NCBI GenBank assembly: GCA_033557685.1
Contig: JAWQRN010000033.1
Coordinates: forward strand, 1 to 48,464
Origin: Sperchopsis tessellata
Taxonomy: Eukaryota > Arthropoda > Insecta > Coleoptera > Hydrophilidae
Direction of reading: 5' to 3'
Length of the DNA: 48,464 nucleotides
Made by a program: the position numbers and the translations under genes. The notes under the pieces were generated by a model, which worked only from the letters and a program-made list of their open reading frames with translations, ran no database searches and was not told the origin of the DNA. Shown piece after piece: positions 1-11,499 of the stretch (its first letter is position 1; each line of letters starts with the position of its first letter).

Positions 1-925
1 CCATCAGTATAACACTATAAGTGAAAACAAAACACAAGATTTACGGTCTATCGACCCTACTGTGTATAAGACTGTTACAGTTGCAGGAATTTTAGCGAGC
101 TTTGTGATCTTTTTTTGGTGAGAACTGTTTTTTCTTGGCTAATAAGTTGTAATATGGATACATTACAGTTAGAAACTGTCATGTGTTTGTGCTGATTTAT
201 TTGTAATATTATTTATTCACCTGATTTATGTATAATTTTATTTAAACACTTAATGTAATGGTAATTTTGTCTGTACACCCATATGTTTTGCAATGCTGTT
301 GGTGATGTAATAACTTGGTTTGCAAATTCAGTTACTACCAAACATGTAAGATTGTTATTCCTTCGAGAATGTAATTGAAGTCCATGGAAAAAGCGCATTA
401 CCAAATCTATTTGAGAACATTTCATGGATGTTACCCGATATTTTACAAACGTATATTCTTAGGTTACTCTTTGGAATGACTGTAAGTCTCTATATTGTTA
501 ATAAGGAACTGCCAGCAGGTAAAATCAGTATGAATTATCTATGGCTAATCAATTTTTTTCAATTTATATCTATTAAGAACAATATGTTGAGTACTGTAAC
601 TCAATCAAATAACAACATTGTCCTTTGCGTTTAAGGTATAATTACTCAGATTAATAAGGTGCACGTTAACTTAATACAACATATTATCTAATACTTATAA
701 AAAAGATATTTCATCATAATAAAGTGAGCCCTTTGCCGTGTTTTGTTGCACATTTGCACAGTAATGTCCTTGAAGGGTTTGCAAGGCTATATATGTATCT
801 ACAAGATATCACTCCCTATGATTTCTATATTCTTTTTTTTAATAATAAAAGTAAAGTACTAGTTCATTTATTACCAAAGTATTTGTGTAATTAATGAGTA
901 TAAAAGGCATTGTTACAAGTTCCGA
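1..925. other. AT-rich stretch without recognisable gene
   Basis: I found no convincing exon, RNA gene or transposon protein here. It lies downstream of exon 4 of the minus-strand vinculin-like gene, so it is probably intron or a gap before further exons off the window. Two short open frames (about 213-425 minus and 428-634 plus) show no family signature. Confidence 0.5.
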
Positions 926-929
926 GTTT

Positions 930-1625
930 GGATAGAGCTGCGTATTAGACTGCAATACAGTAATTGATAAACCAGTATACCAGACACTTTTTTGTCAAGA
1001 TGAAAATCTCCTAACTGCAAATGCATCACTAAAATTCATGATGATATTAACCAGAGCTCTTATATCCAGTAGATTACAAGCAGCATTATACTTTCGGTTG
1101 AGGCAAAGGTGTACTGAATTAGAATGCTTTCTTTTATATCTTCTTAGCTTTCAAGTCGAGCAAGATAGTGGCAATTGAAAAAGTATAATTTCTATTGTAA
1201 AAAATATTTTTCTTGAAGTGAAAATGAAACTGCTTCAGGACCAGTATCTCCTAGTGATATCATGATCCAAATAACGAAAATGAAGATGAACCACAATTAT
1301 TGCTGCCAATGAAAGAAATAGAATTACAATTAGTCATTAGTAAAAAAAAAAACTGCATTTCTTGCAAAAGAACAAACCATACTAAAAGATTTGTTTAAAA
1401 TTATTAAAATAGGATTGTTGAAAAACAAAGGAACTAGAAGAAATTTTAGGTTAGCTTAGAATTTTATTCTTACTATTGCTTCAATAAGCTTTGAAACAGT
1501 AAGGGCATTTTTTGCCGATTGGAAATATGTGCACAAAAATACACTCCAGAATCAGAGATGATTAAATTGATGATTTACTTTTAGAATTCATGTTTATCAA
1601 AGTTTAGATTATTAATTAATTCATT
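930..1625 (+). pseudogene. hAT-family transposase remnant, C-terminal part
   Basis: Conceptual translation with several stops and frame changes gives a pattern like the C-terminal end of hAT transposases. A segment near 1340-1420 (LAKEQTILKDLFKI) is followed by NFILTIASISFETVRAFF near 1450-1515. This is where the family normally has the dimerisation block built around 'PTS.E..FS..G', and a tail of the 'RS.L....L..L' kind follows. The conserved proline and serines are lost, so the copy is dead. Frame and boundaries are approximate. The match is from remembered family patterns only. Confidence 0.45.
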
Positions 1626-1908
1626 ACATTGTTGAAAATTATGTTTTACTGTTTATAATCATTTCTTAGAAATAAATGTGACAAACATTTATAATTTTAC
1701 AAAAAAGTATTGGTGTAGTACTAGTTAGTAATAATACCAAAATAGCAGTATTGCAATCCCTAGTGTGCAAGTATATTATATTTCTCCTTTCGATACAAAT
1801 GGTCTAAAATTTGTACAGCTAAATAAGGTCGTTTAATAATATACAAATTTAAATACCTTAAAATATCTTATTAAATCTGAGCAGAGGAAAAATAAATAAT
1901 TTACTTAC

Positions 1909-2227
1909 GATTTGAGTTTGTAGAGCAAGCAACAGCAAAGAGACCAATTTGCATGATTCGATCTACATGTAAATCAAAATCTGCAATTAAAGAATCTAGT
2001 TTTTCTTCAGATTTTTGTAAATTACTAAAACAGTAATCATGGAGTGCTTCAAGTGGTTTAGTATAATCAGAAAATATCTGGAGTGTAAGTTTCAAAACAG
2101 CTGTGTTCACTTTTCTTTCTAAAGCGCAAAGTTTATCGCTGCAGCAATCAACAAATAAATTACACATAGCAACATTAAGATCTGATTTGCATATTTGTTG
2201 ACTTAAAGATTCCAGAGTATACAGGAC
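1909..2227 (-). CDS. Vinculin/alpha-catenin-like protein, exon 4
   Basis: This internal exon is 319 nt and encodes about 106 residues, from VLYTLESLSQQICKSD to FAVACSTNSN. The minus strand has an acceptor (tttttag before 2227) and a consensus donor (gtaagtaa from 1908). It enters in phase 0, matching exon 3, and leaves in phase 1. The protein is amphipathic helix throughout. The motif LIADFDLHVDRIMQIGLFAV resembles the vinculin/alpha-catenin helix just before an FA..CS turn. The next exon should lie left of position 1 or in the unassigned first 1.9 kb; no candidate there fits in phase and sequence. Confidence 0.88.
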
Positions 2228-2389
2228 CTAAAAATATAAAAATACAAATAAGAAACTATATCACATACAATGTGTGTATTACTGACCACTATTGAATATT
2301 TATCGGCTTTGCTCTCCCTTACAAATGTGAATTATGTTTTAACATAGAAAACTGTAGATTTCCAAAAATTTTTATGGAAGTGTTTGGGC

Positions 2390-4185
2390 TACTAATTTTA
2401 TATTTGAAAAATCAGAAACCAGATGTCGATCTGGATAAGGTACCTGATATGTTATTCTTTCATCCATTTACAGATACGGATATTCTACGTGCAATATAAA
2501 CTTTAAGAAATAAGTGTTCAGCATGAACAGATAGTATAGGTACAGATATAATTAATAGGATGAAATTATAGTTTGTTAAACTAATACAGCATATTTTTAA
2601 CACATCAATAGAAGAGGGATGTGTATCTATTAATATAAAGAAGTCTCTTGTAGTTACATCTTTCTCAGACTAATAACAAAAATGATATGAATAATTTTAG
2701 CCCTATATCATTGTTTGGTAATTTCACAAAAATGTTTAGAAATATATCGACAAGAATACAGTGTAAGAACAGAAAATGCCTTGCCAAACATATGTAATTC
2801 AATATTTAATGTTTTTAATGATAAAGAACTGCCGTATTACTGACACCATCTCCCACTGTTTGCTGATAGATAAGCTTATGTTGTGTGGTGTTAAGAACCC
2901 TAGCTTAAAATCTATTCAAATTTTTAGACTGTGTATGATAAAACAAAACACATTGAGTAAATCTACCATAATCTATTATGTAATAAAGAAATCAGGGTGG
3001 TATGGAGTTGTGATTTTGAAAGATGTAAACAGGTCTAGGTGTATAGTGAAGGTGATGAATGGTCGTATCAATGTCAAAGTGATAGACAATACAAGACAGT
3101 TGAATCCTACAAAACTGTAAATATTGTCCGCAGTTTGCTTTGATTATCGTAATATAGCATGATATATCATATCCATATTATAATAGAACAAACAGTGGAA
3201 AGACTCTTGCCATAAACTTTTTTAAACAATAAATTTAAGATATATATCCATTTATGACCTCAAATTGCAAATTTTTTGAATAGTTATATAGCGGGTAATT
3301 TGTGTCTGAAGCTTTTTTCTAGATAAGATAGAACATTATAGAATTAAAAGTACTGCACTGAGATTTATTAAATCGTAACTCTCAGACATCAGCTGATAAA
3401 TGTTTGTGGGGAGTCCAGCTACTCCACTTTAATGTACAGGGAAATTTCCCAGGAATCCGTGTTGGGGCCTTTTCTCTTCATACTGTACATGAATGACCTA
3501 CCTACTAATGTACCAAGTCATTCGGTGCTTTTTGCTGATGATACTACCTTGCCAGTCAGGAATGGATATAGGTCAGAGCTACAGGTGCTGAGAGAGAATA
3601 TGACAATGAGTGCTGGCACATGGTTTCTTGCCAACAAACTACATCTCAATGAGGAAGAAACGAAGATGCTGACTTTTGCCTCATCAAGACGTACGTGAGA
3701 GATGGAATATGCAAATTTGATTACTGTATATGGGCAGTCGACTAACATGGTGGCCCCATGTTGAGGGATAACTAAAAAGACTAGCAAGTGCTACCTATGC
3801 TGCAGAGCTTTGTTCAGACAACATACATTACCTGCCTTATATTTCTTGCGAAAGTTGATGGATACTAGGAGACAGTACCAAAAATTTTTCCGTAAAGGGG
3901 AAGAACATAGATATAGACTACAATCTGCCGATGATTTAACTATCCCAAGGAATAGACAAAACTCTGGAGTTCTACAACAAATTGGTCTTTGATTCTTCAA
4001 CCAATTGCCCGAAGAATGGGGAAACCTTTCTCTAAAGCCCTTCAAGGAGAAGACAATGCAATGGCTAATGGAGCATCCCCTATATTCGGTCCAAGAATTT
4101 TTCAATAGTAAGGTCTAGTGTCCTCCGCCTATGTAGAGTGTGTTTTGACAGGACAGGATATAATGTTTCAATAAATCTTATCTTA
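2390..4185 (+). pseudogene. Non-LTR retrotransposon (LINE) reverse transcriptase, decayed
   Basis: A broken reverse transcriptase can be followed in order through several frames. FFHPFTDTDILRAI near 2458-2500 is the element's version of the block before the palm. PYIIVW.FHKNV.KYI near 2702 corresponds to 'RPISLL..F.KI.E'. DTISHCLLIDKL near 2840 corresponds to 'FDTV.H..LL.KL'. An open stretch at 3432-3698 carries SQESVLGPFLFILYMNDLP and the catalytic FADD (LFADDTTL). The C-terminal tail near 4000-4110 reads FFNQLPEEWGNLSLKPFKEK, the usual 'YN.LP......K.FK' ending, followed by a short AATAAA-type 3' end near 4165-4190. Stops and frameshifts make it nonfunctional. It lies in intron 3 of the minus-strand gene, in antisense orientation. 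Confidence 0.85.
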
Positions 4186-4189
4186 TACA

Positions 4190-5100
4190 AATTTGAGGGA
4201 TATGCCCAATCCTGATTGAATGTGTGGGACTAAGAGTTCTTGAGGAGATTCATGCTTTAATTATTCATCATTCATATTGAGCTTAAAATTTTGACTGAAA
4301 AAATTAAAATACTCTATTTTTCTCTTTGAAAATTATGTCACCTATAACACCAGCAAAAAAGCCAGCATTTGCTCCATTATTCTAGTTTATAGTGTTCAAT
4401 ACTTCTCTTCTTTTTCAGTCCTTTACATTAATCACAATTTTTATTTTCAAGTTATATTCCTCTCGTAAATGCATCTTTCATTCACATCTTAGCACGATTA
4501 TTCTTCTATGAATCACCTATTATTCTACCCATTTTAGTTATTCCATAAAAAGAACCAAACTGTTGAAATTTCTCTAGGTAACATACACACAATTTTTACT
4601 TTATCTATATTTTTACTTTTTTCTCGCGAACTAATAATATAACTTTTAGATGAATTCTTAATTTATTAACCTTCATTATGTCAACTTCATAAATGTACCA
4701 GCTATTCTGCTTAAATTACACAACCAATAAGTAATCAGTTTCACCACTACGTACCCTACTATCTATCGTAAGACATTATATCATATACAACAAAGTAAAT
4801 TAAAGTGTTATTTTCATCTTTTATTTTGGCATATTTGTGTACATTTTTTTGCCTAAACCATGGATGTGAAACAATAAATCTTCATTTCAATTAAATTTTT
4901 ATTTATTCTAGAATACCCATAACTGCCAACTACTATGTCTGCATCCATTAATATCACACCACACACGGAAACGAAGCCAAACCACATAGAATATTACTTA
5001 CTCTTATATTTTATTAATTACAACTAATGTTAGTCCTGAATATATTGGTAAAAACCATTATCATGTAATTTTTTTCTATAGGCTTTGTGTCACATACACA
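4190..5100. other. AT-rich stretch without recognisable gene
   Basis: Nothing could be assigned here: no long frame, no transposon protein and no repeat with clear boundaries. It is part of the large third intron of the minus-strand gene. Confidence 0.4.
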
Positions 5101-7745
5101 CTTAATATCTTATCTATATTGTAATGTTTTTACGGGTTCACAAATAACAATTCAAAAATTTGAAAGTGTATGTATTTTTAAAGCGAGTAGTTTACTATAA
5201 TACAGCAATAAATTATAACATTTATCGAAACAATAGATTACAGTATCTTCAGGTTTTCCAGAAGATAACAGTGTGTTGGCTTTTGTTTTTGTCAGCCAAA
5301 ACAAAACCCAACAAATGGTTATCTCCCGGAAAACCTGAAGATATTTACTGTGGCCATGGATGTCTACGCACTAAATTAATAGATTACAGTATTTATAGCG
5401 GTTTATATCGGGTTTATTACTTATTCGAACACTCTCACGTAGCACCCTTGTCATTGAACTTGGTAGTACAACTGTCTGTCGCAATGGAACTGGCTGCTTA
5501 CACAGCCATGCAAAATCCGTTCTGGGTTCTTCAAATTTGGAAATGTCTCACCTTCATTCTTGTAGTTGCTGCGCTCAGTGGCATAGAGATACGAAATTTT
5601 CTCAATGGTAAGTGATATACCACAATCTTCACGTTGGAATTCTTCCGGACCAATTTCCAGCTAGGTCAGTCGATTCACACCCAAGTCTTGGAATAGTAAC
5701 TTACTTGCAATCTGCTATTGTGCAGTCACTTGCAGCGCATGAAAACTGGACCACATGTGATCGTAGATTAGCTGCAGCTGAGACCAGATAATAATAGATA
5801 ACAGATCTGTCTTGATCACTCAACATAAAAACTTGCTTAGATTCATCCTGGCTATGTACCCCGAGACATCTTCAGATCAACTGCCACACAGTGTACCGAA
5901 GACCATTCCTGAATGGCACCAAAAACATCTCTTTTTTGCTCTGTTACCACCTTCTCGAATCTTCAGGAATGACTCAAACTCTTCTTCATCCTGGACTTTC
6001 TGTAATTTCTCAACCCGACGATATTCTCCTTCTTGGAGGCTGGAGTATAGGCCTAACCGATTGTAGTGTATGACTTTTAGTTATTCTTGCGGTGGTTTCT
6101 TGATTTGATATATCATTAATTATTATTAACTTTTTTCACTACTTCATGTCTCCTCCTAGGATGATTGCAGCTTGGGGCATAGACCTTTCTCCAGCATCAG
6201 CTCGTACATCGTATCACTCCTTCATTCTATCATTTGCAATCTGTATATTATTATGGACAAGATTGAGAATGTCGTTCATCTTCCTTCTTAGGTTGTTGAC
6301 ATCTCCTTCTTCCTTCTTAGGATGTTGACATCACCTGCTTCCTATGCATCCGGTCTGCTGCCTAAAATTAAATCTCCCAGGTAATCTCATTTCTCTTCCC
6401 AAAATCACTCTAGCTGTAGTGCGCTGAGTCATTTTATTAACAGCTGAGAGATAGGCCATCAAAAATAGATGAATATACTGGTCCCAATTTCTTTGATATT
6501 TGGAAACAACTTGAGATAGATATTTGCCCATGGTTTGTTTCACTCGCTCCACCATTCTATCCAACTGAGGGTATAAAGGCTTCGTTCGCATCTCCCTCAT
6601 TCCAAGTAGCTTGCGGGCCTCCTGGAACAAAACCGATTCATAATTCTTTCCTGATTGGAATGGAGTTCCAGAGGCATCCCAAGTCTACTGAAAAACTCCA
6701 TAGCCAACACTTCTGCAACTGTCGAGGCTTCCTACTTCTACCCATTTACTGAAATAATCCATGGCGACTAGTATGTATTTATTGTCATTATCATTCTTAA
6801 GGAATAGCTCAGCTATATATACAGCATTTCTCTAGAAAGTACATTATACTGCTTCATCAGAGCCTTTCCTTTTCTTCCCGGGCCATTAGTTGTTTGCTAT
6901 ATTAATGCATTTCCGACGTCTGTGAGATAGTCAACCTAATAGAATCATTCTCGAACCATCTCTATTGTTTTTTTTACACCTAAATGGCTTTCGGAACTCC
7001 CATTGTGTACTTCTTCTAAAATTTTCTTTTTAGTTAGCACTAGCTGTATGGTCTCTTCATCTACCTTTTCATATTCTAAAGCCCTGTTCAACAATTCATT
7101 TACCATCTTTAAAGAGTCTCAGTACGTTTTCACCGCTTGGCTCTGGTTAGCTACTTCAACCCATGCTAGTCATAGCCCTTGCTGCCTCCAGTTCAATATT
7201 GGTTATAGGTCTTGATCTTCTTCTTGTTCTCTTTTCTTTTTTCCTCTTCCGTGTATCCTTCAACCTCGATTGTTGAGCAAGAGACTGTCAGCATCTCTGT
7301 TCTTGCTTCAAAGCAATGGAGATGTATACACTACACTGGGCAAGATATTCTTGACAGAGCATCGGCGTTGTTATAAATGTTACCTCTATGGTGTTTGGTG
7401 GTAAAGCGATATGTCTCTCTAGGCACCTAGTAATTAGACCTTCTGGCTTTTTAATGCAAAAAAGCCATTATAGCGCACCATGATCCATTCTAAGGCGGAA
7501 TTTCCTTTCCTACAAGTACTTATGGGAGTGCTCAATTGCTTTGATGATGGACAGAAATTCCCAATGTTGATGACATCAGTGTCCAAAATGAATGTTCCAA
7601 CTATTCGAGGATAACTAAAGATTGGAGCCTTAGTTCAGATTCTCTTCAATACTTCGAATGCCTACTGGCAATCTTCTGTCCATTCAAATTTTATTATTTC
7701 ATCTGTCAGTTTATGCAAAGGCTTAGCTATGCAGTAAACCCTTGA
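5100..7745 (-). pseudogene. Ty3/gypsy LTR retrotransposon remnant (integrase, part of RNase H/RT)
   Basis: Read on the minus strand, 7745-7480 gives an RT/RNase H segment (FEWTED near 7680, then GNSALEWIMVRYNGFFALKS near 7440-7510). Integrase follows: LGMPLELHSNQ near 6655-6690 and an open frame at 6331-6630 (FQEARKLLGMREMRTKPLYP ... YQRNWDQYIHLFLMAYLSAV), the core integrase block after the second catalytic Asp. A C-terminal piece, DILNLVHNNIQIANDRMKE, lies near 6205-6280. Stops interrupt every domain. The stretch 5130-5600 shares sequence with 41640-41960 (ttcacaaataaca, then a tttttaaag box), so it may be LTR or terminal sequence of the same family. It is invaded by the small PLE insertion at 5247-5377. 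Confidence 0.78.
5247..5377. mobile_element. 131-bp Penelope-like element end, internally inverted, with 15-bp target-site duplication
   Basis: The same 15 bases (AATAGATTACAGTAT) stand at 5232-5246 and again at 5378-5392, directly outside the insert. The insert has two copies of a PLE terminal motif facing each other. Arm 1 (5247-5290) is the reverse complement of sequence in arm 2 (about 5291-5340), both matching the block near 9995-10045 ('GCCAACACACAGTTATCTCC'). Arm 2 continues into the shared 3' end GAAGATATTTACTGTGGCC, as at 10040-10075. This looks like an extremely truncated retro-insertion with a 5' inversion. Confidence 0.82.
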
Positions 7746-7800
7746 TTTTCCGGACCTCGATCTAATGGACTTCGGATTTAACGGACAATATTTCAACCGA
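7733..7800. mobile_element. Terminal fragment resembling a pogo/Tigger inverted repeat
   Basis: The sequence beginning CAGTAAACCCTTGATTTTCC at 7732, followed by a run of GGAC...CGGA..AACGGAC, resembles the termini of pogo/Tigger DNA transposons, which begin CAGT and have alternating CCGGA-type boxes. No matching opposite end was found nearby, so this is either truncated or a chance match. Confidence 0.4.
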
Positions 7801-8880
7801 AATTTGCTTATAATTAATTAACAGGTTATTTTCTTATTTAGTAATTTTATTTAGTACTTTTACAGACAAGACACTATAATGAAAATAAAAAATGGTATAT
7901 AGCATACTGTAACTACTATTACAACTGACTGTCTTTTATTAAATACAATTTTTGGTCACCCAATCTCCACTATGTGCATAAAAAAAGATTATGGATTGAT
8001 TATTTTTTATTATGTATTTATTTGAAACTTAGTATAGTAAATAGACACATATATAACTTTTTAACCTCTTAGTCGAATTTATTGTACTTCCGGTTTTAAC
8101 AGAAATTAATATTGGTTTTTTAAACGGAACACCTGCATGTTTTAATATTTTCTTATTGTATATGTGATTCTGTATAAGATTGGGAAACTTCTTTTTTAAT
8201 TTGTTTTGGGAAAAAGTGGTTTTTAAATTTATATTTAGAATACTGTGATGTGCATAAATCTTCTAAGGTTAGTTTTACCCAAAAAGTAAAACAATCCACT
8301 TACATTGTAACAATAATGAGTACATAAATTCAATGGATTGTTTCTTAATAATTGATTTTTTTCAAACGCTACCATACCAGTGCACTGGTATTTTATTAAT
8401 TAGTACATTTTTACAAATTTATCGGTATCCATAACAGTATTTTAATTAAATATAACAGATCAGAAACGAACTTCGTTGTAGAAAAATTAAATGTTTTACA
8501 ACCAGTTTTTGATATCGAAAATGTAACTTTCTCGTAAGTTGCTACACTACCTCACGGCTAGTTATTTTATCAAGATGTATAGTTTTTTATGTATGAAAAT
8601 TTATGTATCTACTTATTTTTTCATTCAATAACAACTGAGAGGTAAATAGCCAAAATATTAAACTTTTCACTTACCAGTTGAATAACGTGCCAGCATGGTT
8701 ACATCAGAAGTTATTTAACTGTATTTGTATTGAATATCTATGATTTAAACTGAACCAACCGGCATATAGCAGATAACTATTCTAACCTGGTTGGACAAAA
8801 TTGATGAGAAAAAATGACAATTTTGCAATCAGAAACAAAACCAAATATTTTAAGAAATAAACATAATGTTTTGACATTAA
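7801..8880. other. AT-rich intron sequence, nothing recognised
   Basis: This stretch has a very high A+T content with no coding frame of interest. It may include the body of the pogo-like element that appears to start at 7732, but nothing in it can be assigned. Confidence 0.35.
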
Positions 8881-8884
8881 CCCT

Positions 8885-10080
8885 CCGTTGGGCATCTGGG
8901 TTACAGGCACCATGTCAAAGTCCTCAACTTCCATTCTTGGGGAAATCCCGTTCTTAGATGTCCTGGTTGTAAGGCATGCTGATGGCACACTGGATAATTC
9001 AATATATCACAAGCCCACGCACACTTATAGGTATCTCCATGCCACATCTTCACACCACCCTTCTCAGAAAGCGTTCAGTCTTAGTGAAAAACACAATTTA
9101 TCCGAAGAACTTAGTAAAGTCAAAAATAAGCTCATGGCCAACGGATACAAATCTTGTTATACAAAGGGACATCCAGCGTTTTAAAAATCCCTCTCCTCGC
9201 AGCCAAAACCTGTATATTATTCGCCATGCTTACTTGCCATACGTATAAAACAAGACAGAGAAGATAGCACGTTTACTTCGTAAACATTATTTCAAGACTA
9301 TTTTCCAACCTTCGATCAAAATCAGCAAAATCATTCCTTCTTCGAAAGATTCAATTTCTTTTCAATTCGCTGGAGTATACAGAATTCCATGTACATGTGG
9401 CTTAGTGTACATAGGTCAGACAAAAAGGATGGTCTCCACTCGTTGTAGAGAACACGAAAGGCATAATCCATCTCAAACAGTTTTCTATATCTCCATTAAC
9501 AGAACATAATTTAGAAACAGACCATGATATTCTCTTTAAGGACATAAAAATTCTTGCCACAACTTCTAACTACTTCCCTAGAATAATAAGAGAGTCCATT
9601 GAAATATATAAGCTTCCGAATAATCTTTATTGCGATAATGGGATGCCTCTCGCTTCCTCTAGGGAAACCACATTATCGAAAATTTAATTTGATTTCAAAA
9701 TATTCATTATCGAAATTGTGAAGTTCCACAAGGGATATGCAGCGCCAAGATCCTGCCGGCCAATAGGAAGCGGCGCATCAAAGATCGCGAATAAATATAC
9801 ACATTGCATTAAGATGGTTTCCTATTGGTGCCCAACCATGCTACATATATAAGCCAGTAAACTATGAAAATACTCTTATTTCTTGACTAGCACACCTAGA
9901 ACTAGCACTTTTCAGAGCTACATGGCAATGTATAATTAGCACTTTTAAGAGCTGCATGTCTTGATATTATCCCCTGCAACGGCGGACGAAACATCGACAA
10001 AAATAAAAGCCAACACACAGTTATCTCCTGGAAAACCTGAAGATATTTACTGTGGCCGTGGAAGTCTACGTACTGGATCA
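8885..10080 (+). pseudogene. Penelope-like retroelement: end of RT, GIY-YIG endonuclease, 3' region
   Basis: The end of the reverse transcriptase reads EIPFLDVLVVRHADGTLDNS near 8940-9000, then IYHKPTHTYRYLHATSSHHP, a hallmark order of PLE proteins. After a frameshift near 9180 comes KIARLLRKHYFKTIFQPS (about 9257-9310) and a GIY-YIG endonuclease, GVYRIPCTCGLVYIGQTKRM (about 9370-9430), with the catalytic Tyr, the YIG triplet and the downstream Arg all visible. The frame is then lost near 9470, and degraded FPRIIRE.IEIYK follows at 9570-9615. The 3' region (about 9955-10080) holds the ggacgaaac box and the terminal motif seen in other copies in this window. The copy is 5' truncated and frameshifted, so it is not active. 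Confidence 0.9.
9995..10080 (+). repeat. Reference copy of the PLE terminal motif
   Basis: The block CAGTTATCTCCTGGAAAACC, then TGAAGATATTTACTGTGGCC and GTGGAAGTCTACGTA, stands at the 3' end of the coding PLE. Versions of it recur at 5290-5375, 14860-14909 (minus), 31240-31297 and 37415-37465, and a related end is in 38116-38140 (minus). Because this copy is attached to a PLE open frame, it identifies the others as PLE ends. Confidence 0.8.
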
Positions 10081-10344
10081 TAATTTTGTTTGACTGACAT
10101 TGTGAAAATTTTCATATGTGTTTTATGCTATTTATATTTTTATTTTGTGTACCTATGGGATTTCTTATCGAAAGTTTAAGGGAATGATGGGTGATTGTAT
10201 GTGTGTGACTGCATATTTTTTGCTGATTTCTGGCATGATATTTTAATTTATCTAGTTTATATATTTATATTTTGTTGCATTTAATCATATTTTTAGTGTA
10301 TCCGCGTATTTCTCAATTCTGAAATTTATGAAATAAAGATCTAT

Positions 10345-10895
10345 TTAAATGAAATGAAACTTCTTTTTTATTTTCAAGTTGGACAGGATATTTAACATTT
10401 CTGTCGCAGTTATGGGATACAAAAACATCGAATTTTTAAACGACACCTCAAAACTTGAGCCTAAATAATTATTGAAATTTGTAACAAGATTTAATATTGT
10501 TTGAATAAAAATACTATTACACTTATTTGCAATATTCAAGGGATAATCTAGGTTATGAATCTTTACATCACTGCTAGATTTATCTGGGGCCCTTATAATA
10601 CCATTTAAAACCTGCTATATTTCATTGGACTTATTGTATAAAATTTTCATGTTTTAAGCATTATTTTACATTTGTCCTTAAATTGAGGCACTATGGTTAT
10701 CAATTGTTGCTGATAGTAAGTTTTTGAATAACTCAAACTAAGCAAGAGCTGTAAACTCGAATCTAAGATAGTTTCATAATATAACAGTGTCTCAATTCGG
10801 AGCATGGTCCCAATAGAGTCCATCACCCCTAATTGCACACGTGCCCATTTGCTTCTTGATACGCACAGATTTAACATATTTCTGTATTTACTCAC
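10345..10895 (-). pseudogene. LINE fragment, region before the RT palm
   Basis: On the minus strand, FKNSMFLYPITATEMLNILS, followed by NLKIKK, matches the 'F...P.T..E+..II..LK.KK' block that precedes the RT catalytic palm in many non-LTR elements. The adjoining frame at 10647-10895 has no clear motif and is included only as possible upstream sequence. It ends a few bases from exon 3 of the host gene. Confidence 0.5.
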
Positions 10896-10909
10896 TTAGA
10901 AATACTTAC

Positions 10910-11197
10910 AGTTTGACTGCTGCCTTTAATGATTTTACAGTCCTCAGATATTGCTACTTGTGCTATAGACATAGCATGACAAAGTACTTCTTCCACTAAT
11001 GGCCGAACTTCTTCGCATACTCTAAGAGCACCGTCAGCATCATTTTCTACATCGATCTCAGCTATTTTATCTAGCGCTGCATCCATCCATTTGATAAAAC
11101 TTCCTGCTGAAGTGTCCGTACATTTTTGAGACAATAATAAATCATTTAAACCATTTAGGCACCAGATCAACTGTTTAGAAATACAATAGCGAGCCTC
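10910..11197 (-). CDS. Vinculin/alpha-catenin-like protein, exon 3
   Basis: This exon is 288 nt (96 codons) and phase 0 at both ends, between an acceptor (gacatag before 11197) and a consensus donor (gtaagtatt from 10909). The product starts EARYCISKQLIWCLNGLNDL and contains SFIKWMDAALDKIAEIDVEN and VRPLVEEVLCHAMSIAQVAI. It is a long acidic amphipathic helical segment with the 'FI.W+D.A+..+' pattern of vinculin-superfamily bundles. Exon 4 continues it without a break (GSSQT joined to VLYTLES). The intron to exon 4 is about 8.7 kb. Confidence 0.9.
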
Positions 11198-11340
11198 CTA
11201 TGTCAGAAAAGAAAATACACATTAACAAAAAATATTTATGAAATTTTTATTCATGCTTTAATTGACAATTATTATGAACAACTCTACAAATAGTTTAATT
11301 TTCGTTAAAGCCAAGAATCCTTTAAATATAATATTAAGAC

Positions 11341-11413
11341 ATCCCCCGTTTATCGTGATATTTTACTTATCGCGATAGTGGCTGGAATGCATTCTTGGCG
11401 ATAATGAGGGGTT
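11341..11413. mobile_element. Possible short MITE with imperfect terminal inverted repeats
   Basis: The left end (atcccccgtttatcg) and the reverse complement of the right end (aacccctcattatcg) are similar, with a spacer of about 45 bases containing further cgata/tatcg pairs. This is compatible with an internally deleted DNA transposon or a hairpin. The flanks give no clear duplication. Confidence 0.4.
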
Positions 11414-11499
11414 ACCTATATATGAATATTTGTTTGCTTCCGGGTGTTTTCTGGATTCGTTAAATAATAATGTTAATCTTTTTACTACCTATTTCATAA

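Noticed and set aside
213..480. Possible further exon of the vinculin-like gene on the minus strand
   Set aside because: A tttacag acceptor gives a phase-compatible frame from about 473, but the product does not resemble the expected helical bundle and no clear donor follows.
5160..5615. 151-residue plus-strand open frame
   Set aside because: It runs across the small PLE insertion and its target duplications and through LTR-like sequence, so it cannot be an ancestral gene.
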